Assembly: GCA_903913355.1 (NCBI GenBank) | Contig: CAIWKU010000045.1 | Coordinates: 1-5,530 of the forward strand | Source: an uncultured Bacteroidota bacterium | GTDB lineage: Bacteria > Bacteroidota > Bacteroidia > Chitinophagales > Chitinophagaceae | DNA: 5,530 nucleotides | Reading direction: 5' to 3' | Shown here: piece after piece, positions 1-5,321 of the stretch | Position numbering within the stretch: position 1 is the stretch's first letter | Layout: each line of letters opens with the position of its first letter | Translations under genes and position numbers: made by a program | The notes under the pieces: generated by a model | The model's input: only the letters and a program-made list of their open reading frames with translations | Told to the model about the DNA's origin: nothing | Database searches by the model: none

Positions 1-295
1 GCTTTAACAGGTAATCAATAGCATGTGCTTCAAATGCCTTAATCGCATATTCATCAAATGCAGTAGTGAAAATAACCGCAGGTGGTTGTTCAATCAATTC
101 AAGCATTTCAAATCCATTGATCTTGGGCATTTGAATATCCAAAAAAATTAAATCAGGCTGATGTGCCTGAATGGCTTTTAGTCCTTCAAATCCATCTTTA
201 CATTCTTCCACTAAAGTAAGATCGGGGTATGCCTGCAGATATTCTTTAATCATACCCCGGGCCAATGGTTCATCGTCTATAATAATCACTTTCAT
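1..295 (-). CDS. Response regulator, LytTR-type (partial, receiver domain only)
   Basis: This is the N-terminal 98 codons of a two-component response regulator; the rest lies beyond the left edge. The visible part is a CheY-like receiver: an acidic pair at D7-D8 in the IIIDDEP motif, the predicted phosphoacceptor D53 in FLDIQMP, the conserved switch Thr around 77-78, and a DYLLK ending at residue 98. The next base is C, as expected for the usual Lys-Pro. The YAIKAFEAHAIDYLLK stretch is typical of LytTR/AlgR receivers, so a C-terminal LytTR DNA-binding domain is expected but not seen. Its ATG overlaps the kinase stop as ATGA, which implies translational coupling and a cognate pair. It is the likely transcriptional output of the operon and may act on the operon's own promoter. 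Receiver call is firm; LytTR output is inferred from the partner kinase type and receiver style. Confidence 0.93.
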   Translation of the reverse strand, partial: MKVIIIDDEPLARGMIKEYLQAYPDLTLVEECKDGFEGLKAIQAHQPDLIFLDIQMPKINGFEMLELIEQPPAVIFTTAFDEYAIKAFEAHAIDYLLK

Positions 296-1335
296 GATGG
301 TATGGTAAGTAAGGTGGTAAAAATATTTTGCGTAACAGAGGTTTCTAAAAGCCCATTCCTGCTGTATAAAAGAAATAGTCTTCTTTGCACAGAAGCCAAC
401 CCAAAGCCAGTTCCCTGTCCACCTGCTGATGTTTCCGGATCAAATGGATTACTCACGGTAACTTCTAATCCTGATTGCGTTTGAAATGCATGAATTACGA
501 TCCGTACTTCATCCATGGTATCATATAACCCGAATTTGATGGCGTTTTCCACAATGGGTTGTAGTATCAATGCAGGAATCAATTGGGTAGCGGCTTCTTC
601 AGTTACCTGAATATCTGTTTGCAATCTGTTCCCAAATCGTACTTTCTCAATCTCAAGGTATAATTCCAAAAAGCCGATCTCCTCTTGTAACGGAATCATT
701 TGTCTCTCTTCTTTTTTTAAAGTCCCCCGCAAAAAAGCAGAAAGCTGTTGAATCATATGTCTGGCTTTTTCTGGTTGAGAGCCCGCCAAAGCGCTGATGG
801 AATTTAAACTGTTGAATAAAAAATGGGGCTGTAATTGTTGTCTGAGTTTAAAAAGCTCAGCTTCCCGCAAATGGTTTTCAGCCTCTTGTTTTAGTTCAGT
901 TGTGGCTTTTTGTTCTTTTTGTGTGTACCAGATCAGGCTTAACATGGTAACACATCCTGTCATTAAAAAACCAAATGCAAATCGGATATTGGATGATAGG
1001 GAAAGTATCCTTGTATAAACGGGGTCCTGTTTGAAAATCAACCACAAAATTCCCCTGGAAACCGCCAACCAGATTACACTGAGAATAAAACTGAGAAGGA
1101 GCACATACCAGTACCTTTCTTTCCCGGGTAAATAATAACGCATATTGTTTACAATCAGCAGGCAAAATGCGGCAAGCAAAATATTACTGATCAAACTATC
1201 TGAAGCAGACTCTGTAAAAACAATTCCAAAATTACTCAGTACTTTATAATGAAGAATGGACCAGAAAAGCCACCAAATGCCAAAACCAACAACTGGGAAA
1301 CGGGTTCTTAATAATTTAGTATTTGAAACAGGCAT
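292..1335 (-). CDS. LytS-family sensor histidine kinase
   Basis: A 347-residue membrane histidine kinase of the His_kinase (PF06580)/LytS type. Four hydrophobic segments lie at about residues 14-30, 47-65, 76-101 and 115-137, with only short loops, so there is no sizeable extracytoplasmic sensor domain. A charged helix at about 138-168, likely coiled coil, leads into the phosphoacceptor motif LRQQLQPHFLFNSLNS with predicted His171. The HATPase part has the N-box QPIVENAIKFG (Asn264) and a G-box GTGFGLASVQRRL at about 308-320. It would autophosphorylate His171 and pass phosphate to Asp53 of the regulator it overlaps by 4 nt. Its ATG lies 6 nt beyond the stop of the DUF4288 gene, so the genes are co-transcribed. 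Lack of a sensor domain suggests it senses within the membrane or through a partner, the LiaF-like protein being the obvious candidate. The ligand is unknown. Confidence 0.95.
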   Translation of the reverse strand: MPVSNTKLLRTRFPVVGFGIWWLFWSILHYKVLSNFGIVFTESASDSLISNILLAAFCLLIVNNMRYYLPGKERYWYVLLLSFILSVIWLAVSRGILWLIFKQDPVYTRILSLSSNIRFAFGFLMTGCVTMLSLIWYTQKEQKATTELKQEAENHLREAELFKLRQQLQPHFLFNSLNSISALAGSQPEKARHMIQQLSAFLRGTLKKEERQMIPLQEEIGFLELYLEIEKVRFGNRLQTDIQVTEEAATQLIPALILQPIVENAIKFGLYDTMDEVRIVIHAFQTQSGLEVTVSNPFDPETSAGGQGTGFGLASVQRRLFLLYSRNGLLETSVTQNIFTTLLTIPS

Positions 1336-1341
1336 AATTTA

Positions 1342-1701
1342 TCAATAGGTTCCCGTGAAACGATCCACAGCATGATCGAACAGAAAAAGTGCTTTTTTGC
1401 GGGTATCACGAATATACGCATCAGCATTCTCCTGGATACGTATTTGTGAATACATTTCTGCTCCATCTATCAATCGATCCAGTTTATGCAATTCGCAAAC
1501 ATCTACAAATTTCCAGGCGATGACTGTGCCAATCCCATGCATTTCTATTTCACCTTCTTTTTCCCCAATCAACCTTGCTTTCTGAAAAGCATGTAAATCA
1601 TCTTCTGCTTCAATCAGCCGTATTTGCTCATCAAATTCAGCAGGATGATCTCTTTTATCACAGGCGATTCTGTACACGAGTTTTGCCAGGTACCATTGCA
1701 T
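1342..1701 (-). CDS. DUF4288 domain-containing protein
   Basis: A 119-residue soluble protein with no signal peptide or membrane segment. I recognise it as DUF4288 from the opening WYLAKLVYRI, the following EFDEQIRLIEAEDDLHAFQKARLIGE, the WKFVDVCELHKL segment near 63-74 and the GAEMYSQIR segment near 80-88. No function is established for the family that I can name, and I see no catalytic motif. The pattern of a short strand, a helix rich in Glu/Ala/Lys and a Trp-Lys-Phe strand suggests a small alpha/beta fold. The gene lies 42 nt after the LiaF-like gene and 6 nt before the kinase, all on one strand, so it is an operon member. It could be a cytoplasmic accessory to the signalling pair, but that is inference from position alone. 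The chosen ATG is the only one near the family-like N-terminus. Confidence 0.85.
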   Translation of the reverse strand: MQWYLAKLVYRIACDKRDHPAEFDEQIRLIEAEDDLHAFQKARLIGEKEGEIEMHGIGTVIAWKFVDVCELHKLDRLIDGAEMYSQIRIQENADAYIRDTRKKALFLFDHAVDRFTGTY

Positions 1702-1743
1702 GATAAAATGTATTAGCTTGTTAAATTGAAAATTTGGATACGA

Positions 1744-2511
1744 TTAATAACTTTTGATTTCAACACCACCAAATACACAGGATCCTTTCAGAATCAGTAC
1801 TTTGTCGGGATTGGCAATCGTAGAAGGAGATTTGTATCCTCTTTTATCCTCCACGCCATGGAAAACACCATCTAATTCATTTTGCACAACCCAATGAGAA
1901 GGTACAATCAGTTTTACGCCCCCAAAAACCTGTTCAATTCTTAGTATCGCCCTTCCATTTATGTCGGCTTGTGTAAAATCAACTTCAGCACCGCCAAATA
2001 CACAACTGATATTACCACCCTGAAAATTTTTTGACAAAACCGTTCTGTTAACACCACTGAATACTGAACTGATATGCAGAATATCGCCTGCTTCTGTTGT
2101 TTTTTCGGTAGTAAACCCGCTTGTAGAATAAGATGTTCCTGACCCGAATTGGTTATCATAATCTCTTCTGTATTCTCTCCACCTGCTGCTACGAGGTCTT
2201 AGTATAAAAAATACCCCAACAGAAATGATGACAATAGGCCAGAAATAGGGTCGTACACTGATACCCGGAATAATATAATCTGCCAGAAAAAAGATACCCA
2301 ACCCAATTAAAATGATCCAGGAATTATTTCTAAAATTATCTTTTACACCACTATAAATACCCACCAGTATCAAAATCATTGGCCATTTAAATATCCAATA
2401 AGGGAAAAATGGGAAATCCATATTTCTTAATAATAATGCAGCGCCAACCCCCACTAATAGTAAGCCTGCAATAGCCCTTCCTCGATCCCTGTTTTTAATT
2501 TGATTGCTCAT
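1744..2511 (-). CDS. LiaF-like membrane protein (four TM helices plus C-terminal VFGGV-repeat domain)
   Basis: A 255-residue protein with the LiaF/YvqF architecture. Four hydrophobic segments lie at about 12-29, 39-56, 63-80 and 88-104. A basic, Arg/Tyr-rich linker follows at 107-122, then a Ser/Thr-rich stretch, then a C-terminal domain with five VFxG-type turns at about 150, 171, 195, 216 and 246. The spacing of these turns (21, 24, 21 and 30 residues) suggests a beta-strand repeat fold like the LiaF C-terminal domain. In Bacillus, LiaF holds the LiaS kinase off until cell-envelope damage. Here the downstream partners are a LytS-type kinase and its regulator, so an equivalent role is inferred, not shown. 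It is first in the operon, under a Bacteroidota-type promoter, with a leader of about a dozen A/T-rich bases and no Shine-Dalgarno sequence. Confidence 0.9.
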   Translation of the reverse strand: MSNQIKNRDRGRAIAGLLLVGVGAALLLRNMDFPFFPYWIFKWPMILILVGIYSGVKDNFRNNSWIILIGLGIFFLADYIIPGISVRPYFWPIVIISVGVFFILRPRSSRWREYRRDYDNQFGSGTSYSTSGFTTEKTTEAGDILHISSVFSGVNRTVLSKNFQGGNISCVFGGAEVDFTQADINGRAILRIEQVFGGVKLIVPSHWVVQNELDGVFHGVEDKRGYKSPSTIANPDKVLILKGSCVFGGVEIKSY

Positions 2512-2529
2512 GATCTTTTATTTATAGAA

Positions 2530-2561
2530 CAAATCTATTTAACCCTTGTATAGGGTACAAT
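2530..2561 (-). promoter_or_regulatory. Predicted Bacteroidota-type promoter of the LiaF-like operon
   Basis: On the minus strand a perfect TAnnTTTG -7 box (TAGATTTG, 2530-2537) is preceded, across exactly 20 nt, by ATTG at 2558-2561, a 3/4 match to the TTTG -33 element. Spacing and sequence fit the promoter known from Bacteroides and Flavobacterium. Transcription would start near 2523-2525, giving a leader of about 12-14 nt before the ATG at 2511. Confidence 0.72.
2542..2556. promoter_or_regulatory. Short inverted repeat inside the promoter spacer (possible operator)
   Basis: ACCCT and AGGGT form a perfect 5-bp inverted repeat around TGTAT. The repeat sits inside the 20-nt spacer (2538-2557) between the -33 and -7 boxes. 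A dimeric regulator bound there would contact or block RNA polymerase. Arms of five bases can occur by chance, so this is only a candidate. Confidence 0.3.
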
Positions 2562-2589
2562 AGATAATAGGTTATTGGAAGAGAGGAGG

Positions 2590-2623
2590 CGGTAAGTGGG
2601 GGTGTTGTGTCGGTAAATGGGGG
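2590..2623. repeat. Pair of 13-bp direct repeats, 21-bp period (candidate LytTR operator)
   Basis: CGGTAAGTGGGGG (2590-2602) and CGGTAAATGGGGG (2611-2623) match at 12 of 13 positions and are separated by 8 nt, giving a 21-bp period, or two helical turns. They lie about 30 bp upstream of the -33 box of the LiaF-like operon. LytTR regulators are known to bind two direct repeats of about 9 bp spaced by about 12 bp, the same period. The operon encodes a likely LytTR regulator, so autoregulation is a reasonable inference; the bases themselves do not match the general LytTR consensus closely. Confidence 0.5.
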
Positions 2624-2626
2624 GCG

Positions 2627-2668
2627 ATATGGCTATATTGTTATATGGCTAAATGGTTCAATGGTTTA
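2627..2668. repeat. Degenerate ATGGCTA/ATGGTT short repeats
   Basis: ATATGGCTA occurs at 2627-2635 and again at 2643-2651, followed by AATGGTT at 2652-2658 and 2660-2666. These are imperfect copies of a unit like ATGGYTA(A/T) at 8- to 16-bp spacing, downstream of the EamA gene. They resemble low-complexity intergenic repeats seen in some Bacteroidota genomes. No function can be assigned. Confidence 0.45.
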
Positions 2669-2688
2669 TTTTTAGCAATTAAACCATT
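2660..2688 (-). terminator. Possible weak terminator hairpin at the 3' end of the EamA gene
   Basis: AATGGTTTA (2660-2668) and TAAACCATT (2680-2688) form a perfect 9-bp stem with an 11-nt loop, starting within the EamA stop codon (2687-2689). The stem is AT-rich and lacks a T-tract on the minus strand after it, so it is not a standard intrinsic terminator. It may instead be an RNA-stabilising 3' hairpin or a by-product of the local repeats. Confidence 0.3.
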
Positions 2689-3616
2689 AATTCCCTCCTT
2701 CATATTTAGACTGCCATCCTATCAATATCACACCCATAATTACCAGGATTGTCCCGAATATCTGGGCAGCAATGATTTTCTCTCCCAGAAAAAAATGGGC
2801 CTGTATAATTGTCGATACCGGTCCGATGCTGGTGATGATGGATACATTGTTACTGCCTATTCTTTTCATTCCATTATTCATCATAAAAGAAGGAAGTACG
2901 GTAGCGATGATGGCAAGGGCAACCGAATAGCCGGTTAATGTATAAGTAAAAGGGATTCCGGAAATAGGATGGGAGAAAAGAAAATGGATAAAAACCCCAA
3001 ATGTCGCAGCCAGCATGGCATAGGCTGTATACCGCGTGACCCCTACTTTTTGAACCATTCTGCCTGTGCCCACCAGGTAAAAGGAATAAGTGACTGCACA
3101 AAGGAATATCATAAATGACCCAAACAGAAATTTTGGGTTAGACGTATCCAATTGTAATTCCCCAAAATAGGCAATACCAATACCGAGATAGGTAAGTACT
3201 AATGCGGCAATTTGTATTTTGCTTAGCCGTGATTTGAAGAAAAAAGTATTGATCAACACTGCAAAAGTGGGATAAAGAAAAAGGATCAGTCTTTCCAGCC
3301 CGGCGGAAACATATTGTAACCCGATAAAATCAAATAAGCTGCTCAAATAATACCCCAAAATCCCCAGTAAAATAATCCATAACCATTCCTTGGATGAGAG
3401 TTGTGTTTTCCCCTCTTTCCTTGAACCCAGCCAGGCAGCAAACAAGTAAAAAGGAAGTGAGAAAAGCATTCTCAGACTTAATAAAGTAACCGCATCCACA
3501 CCGGTAGATTTGAATGCAAGCTTTACAAAAATCGCTTTCGTTGAAAAAAGAATGGCACCTGTAAGCGAAATCAGGAATCCTGCGAGCGTTATATGGTGGG
3601 TTTGTTTTTGGGTCAT
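2687..3616 (-). CDS. EamA/DMT-superfamily permease
   Basis: A 309-residue integral membrane protein with about ten hydrophobic helices in two homologous halves (roughly 10-150 and 163-301), the duplicated EamA arrangement of the drug/metabolite transporter superfamily. Typical features are the Gly/Ala-rich first helix with TKAIFVKLAF, the GLQYVSAGLERLILFLYPTFAVLI stretch around 99-122 and, in the second half, SNNVSIITSIGPVSTIIQ followed by FLGEKI and a final helix with GTILVIMGVILIG. The length of about 300 residues is normal for the family. Substrates of EamA proteins range from amino acids to metabolites and cannot be read from the sequence. It follows dapD on the same strand after 59 nt, and I see no TAnnTTTG promoter in that gap, so it may be read through from dapD. 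An amino-acid export role would suit that, but this is speculative. Confidence 0.93.
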   Translation of the reverse strand: MTQKQTHHITLAGFLISLTGAILFSTKAIFVKLAFKSTGVDAVTLLSLRMLFSLPFYLFAAWLGSRKEGKTQLSSKEWLWIILLGILGYYLSSLFDFIGLQYVSAGLERLILFLYPTFAVLINTFFFKSRLSKIQIAALVLTYLGIGIAYFGELQLDTSNPKFLFGSFMIFLCAVTYSFYLVGTGRMVQKVGVTRYTAYAMLAATFGVFIHFLFSHPISGIPFTYTLTGYSVALAIIATVLPSFMMNNGMKRIGSNNVSIITSIGPVSTIIQAHFFLGEKIIAAQIFGTILVIMGVILIGWQSKYEGGN

Positions 3617-3625
3617 TCTGTTTTG

Positions 3626-3674
3626 GTGATACAGGGAACCACTATTGACTACTGTAGCGGATTCCCTGTATCAC
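3626..3674. repeat. 13-bp perfect inverted repeat filling the dapD-EamA gap
   Basis: GTGATACAGGGAA (3626-3638) is perfectly complementary to TTCCCTGTATCAC (3662-3674), with a 23-nt spacer. Skipping A3661, the stem continues with five of six more pairs (3639-3644 against 3655-3660), leaving a loop of about 10 nt. It starts 1 nt after the dapD stop and ends 9 nt before the EamA start. On the minus strand the bases after it are CAAAACAG, and on the plus strand they are ATTAAG, so neither side has the T-tract of a standard terminator. It could end or attenuate dapD transcripts, protect their 3' ends, hide the EamA start region, or bind a dimeric protein. Confidence 0.75.
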
Positions 3675-3675
3675 A

Positions 3676-4488
3676 TTAAGCACTTACATTAAAATCACGT
3701 AAAGCATCGTTCAGACTGGTTTTCAGATCGGTGCTGGCTTTTCTTTGTCCGATGATTAATGCACAGCTTACATGGTATTCACCGGCATTGAATTTTTTGG
3801 TATAACTACCGGGTATTACCACACTTCTTGCCGGTACCCTTCCTTTATATTCTATGGGCTCATTTCCACTCACATCAATGATTTTGGTAGATTGCGTGAG
3901 TACTACATTTGCGCCTAATACTGCTTCTTTTTCAACGATTACTCCTTCTACAACAATGCAACGGCTGCCGATAAAGCAACCATCTTCAATAATTACGGGA
4001 CTGGCCTGTAATGGCTCCAGCACACCACCAATACCTACACCACCACTCAGGTGTACATGCTTGCCAATTTGAGCGCAGCTGCCTACAGTTGCCCAGGTAT
4101 CTACCATAGACCCTTCGTCAACATAGGCCCCGATATTTACATAGCTGGGCATGAGTACAACACTTTTGGCTATATAAGCGCCATAACGTGCGGTAGCAGG
4201 AGGTACGGCACGAACCCCCAACTCTTTATAATCTGTTTTCAAAAGCATTTTGTCATAAAATTCGAAGGGGGGCAGGTTCCAGGTCTGCATTTGCTGGATG
4301 CCAAAATATAGCAGGATTGCCTGTTTTACCCATTCATTGACTACCCAGCCAGATTCTCCGGGAGAAGCCACCCTAACTCTGCCTTTGTCAATTTCTTCAA
4401 TTACCGATTTTACTGCATCTGTATACTTCGGATCTTTCAATAATTCCCTGTTCTGCCAGGCTTCCAATATTAGCGTTTCTAATACCAT
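3676..4488 (-). CDS. dapD: 2,3,4,5-tetrahydropyridine-2,6-dicarboxylate N-succinyltransferase
   Basis: DapD transfers succinyl from succinyl-CoA to tetrahydrodipicolinate in the succinylase branch of diaminopimelate/lysine synthesis, in the cytoplasm. The protein is 270 residues, the usual length. A helical N-terminal part opens with LETLILEAWQNRELL. It is followed by VPPATARYGAYI (about 95-106) and a left-handed beta-helix of hexapeptide repeats (about 105-205). The diagnostic stretches are NIGAYVDEGSMVDTW, VGSCAQIGKHVHLSGG, VGIGGVLEPLQASPVIIEDG and GSRCIVVEGVIV. Asp130 and Glu181 are the likely counterparts of acidic residues implicated in catalysis in mycobacterial DapD. I place the start at the ATG at 4488, not the in-frame ATG at 4518, because the family begins there and a -7 promoter box overlaps the ten extra codons. 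It is divergent from the Sua5 gene and upstream of EamA on the same strand. Confidence 0.97.
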   Translation of the reverse strand: MVLETLILEAWQNRELLKDPKYTDAVKSVIEEIDKGRVRVASPGESGWVVNEWVKQAILLYFGIQQMQTWNLPPFEFYDKMLLKTDYKELGVRAVPPATARYGAYIAKSVVLMPSYVNIGAYVDEGSMVDTWATVGSCAQIGKHVHLSGGVGIGGVLEPLQASPVIIEDGCFIGSRCIVVEGVIVEKEAVLGANVVLTQSTKIIDVSGNEPIEYKGRVPARSVVIPGSYTKKFNAGEYHVSCALIIGQRKASTDLKTSLNDALRDFNVSA

Positions 4489-4501
4489 GCTGTTTTTTTT
4501 G

Positions 4502-4533
4502 CAAACATACATGATCAAAAGTTTATGTGGAAT
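4502..4533 (-). promoter_or_regulatory. Predicted dapD promoter (Bacteroidota -7 box)
   Basis: The minus strand carries TATGTTTG at 4502-4509, a perfect TAnnTTTG -7 box, with ATTC at 4530-4533 as a weak -33 match after a 20-nt spacer. The box ends 13 nt before the ATG at 4488, so the leader would be very short, about 7-9 nt, and A-rich (an eight-A run at 4493-4500). This supports 4488 as the dapD start. Confidence 0.5.
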
Positions 4534-4586
4534 AGTTCTGGTACATTCTGTAATTTGCCACTGAAATCGGATTGAAAACTGGAGCT

Positions 4587-5159
4587 ATGTTGCCATTTAA
4601 TAATGATATTGAACCCTGCCTGGAAAAGCTTCACCAGGGTGGACTGATTCTTTATCCCACCGATACTGTTTGGGGTATTGGATGCGATGCCACCAATGCA
4701 GAAGCTGTGGCTAAGATTTATGCGCTCAAAAAAAGAGCGGATCATAAAGCGATGATTGTTTTGGTGGCGGATGAAAGGGATATTCTGCACTATGTAACCC
4801 AACCCGAATTAAAAATTTTCGATTATATCAAGGGTGTGCAAAGGCCTACCACAGTTATCTATGAAGGAGCGATTGAACTGGCTGAGAACCTGCTGGCGGC
4901 AGATGGATCGGTGGGTATCCGAATATGTGAAGATGAATTTTGTAAACACCTGATCAAGCGTTTTCGCAAGCCATTGGTGAGTACTTCTGCCAATCTGAGT
5001 GGTTATCCTGCTCCTCAGTGTTTTAAAGATATTGAGCCCATTATTAAAGACGGGGTAGATTATGTAGTAAATTATCGACAAGATGATACCGAATTCCGTA
5101 AACCCTCTTCCGTAATCAAATGGGAGAAAGACGGTTCACTGAGTATTATTCGTCCGTAA
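4587..5159 (+). CDS. L-threonylcarbamoyladenylate synthase (Sua5/YrdC/TsaC family)
   Basis: A 190-residue single-domain Sua5/YrdC protein. The family makes threonylcarbamoyl-AMP from threonine, bicarbonate and ATP, the first step of t6A modification at A37 of ANN-decoding tRNAs. Visible signatures are GGLILYPTDTVWGIGCDA (18-35), the basic KKR at 48-50 followed by KAMIVLV, RPTTVIY (86-92), GSVGIRIC (107-114), PLVSTSANLSG (129-139) and PSSVIKW (173-179). There is no C-terminal Sua5 domain, so it is the short TsaC-like form. The RPTTVIY segment replaces the PGPxT of the E. coli protein, as I would expect in Bacteroidota. I prefer the ATG at 4587; an in-frame TTG at 4572 would add five residues. 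GGAG lies only 2 nt before the ATG, too close for a good ribosome site. It diverges from dapD with a 98-bp gap. TsaC and Sua5 names are both used, so no symbol is given. Confidence 0.95.
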   Translation: MLPFNNDIEPCLEKLHQGGLILYPTDTVWGIGCDATNAEAVAKIYALKKRADHKAMIVLVADERDILHYVTQPELKIFDYIKGVQRPTTVIYEGAIELAENLLAADGSVGIRICEDEFCKHLIKRFRKPLVSTSANLSGYPAPQCFKDIEPIIKDGVDYVVNYRQDDTEFRKPSSVIKWEKDGSLSIIRP

Positions 5160-5273
5160 CTTCCCAGAATTGTGCATAACCCGGTGCGAAAATAGACAGG
5201 AATGTTAATTGTTTGGAACAGAATGCCTTAACCCTAAAAGTCAACCCCGTATAGGTTTTCAGCCATTATTAAA

Positions 5274-5304
5274 TTGATTATTTCGGTATTTTTTTGTACA
5301 TTAT
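5274..5304 (+). promoter_or_regulatory. Weak candidate promoter for the right-edge gene
   Basis: TTG at 5274-5276 is followed after 20 nt by TACATTAT at 5297-5304, which keeps the TA and two of four bases of the TTTG part of the Bacteroidota -7 box. A start near 5312 would leave about 10 nt before the ATG at 5322. Both elements are common in AT-rich DNA. Confidence 0.25.
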
Positions 5305-5321
5305 TGTATGAATTTATTGAA

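Noticed and set aside
1723..1735. AAATT-GAA-AATTT inverted repeat between the LiaF-like and DUF4288 genes
   Set aside because: A 5-bp all-AT stem with a 3-nt loop is trivial in DNA of this composition and has no T-tract context, so it is not counted as a terminator.
2581..2626. G-rich stretch as a possible G-quadruplex
   Set aside because: Only two runs of three or more G are present, so a stable three-tier quadruplex is not expected; the direct-repeat reading explains the pattern better.
2645..2938. 97-codon plus-strand open frame
   Set aside because: It is antisense to the EamA gene, whose protein is clearly recognisable; the frame starts in the low-complexity repeat.
4489..4518. Ten extra N-terminal codons for dapD (ATG at 4518)
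   Set aside because: The extension has no family match and overlaps a TAnnTTTG -7 box at 4502-4509; the ATG at 4488 gives the usual 270-residue length.
5160..5321. Intergenic stretch after the Sua5 gene searched for a terminator or RNA gene
   Set aside because: Only short imperfect matches such as GTTAA/TTAAC (5204-5232) were found; no hairpin with a T-tract, tRNA-like fold or CRISPR-like repeat is visible.
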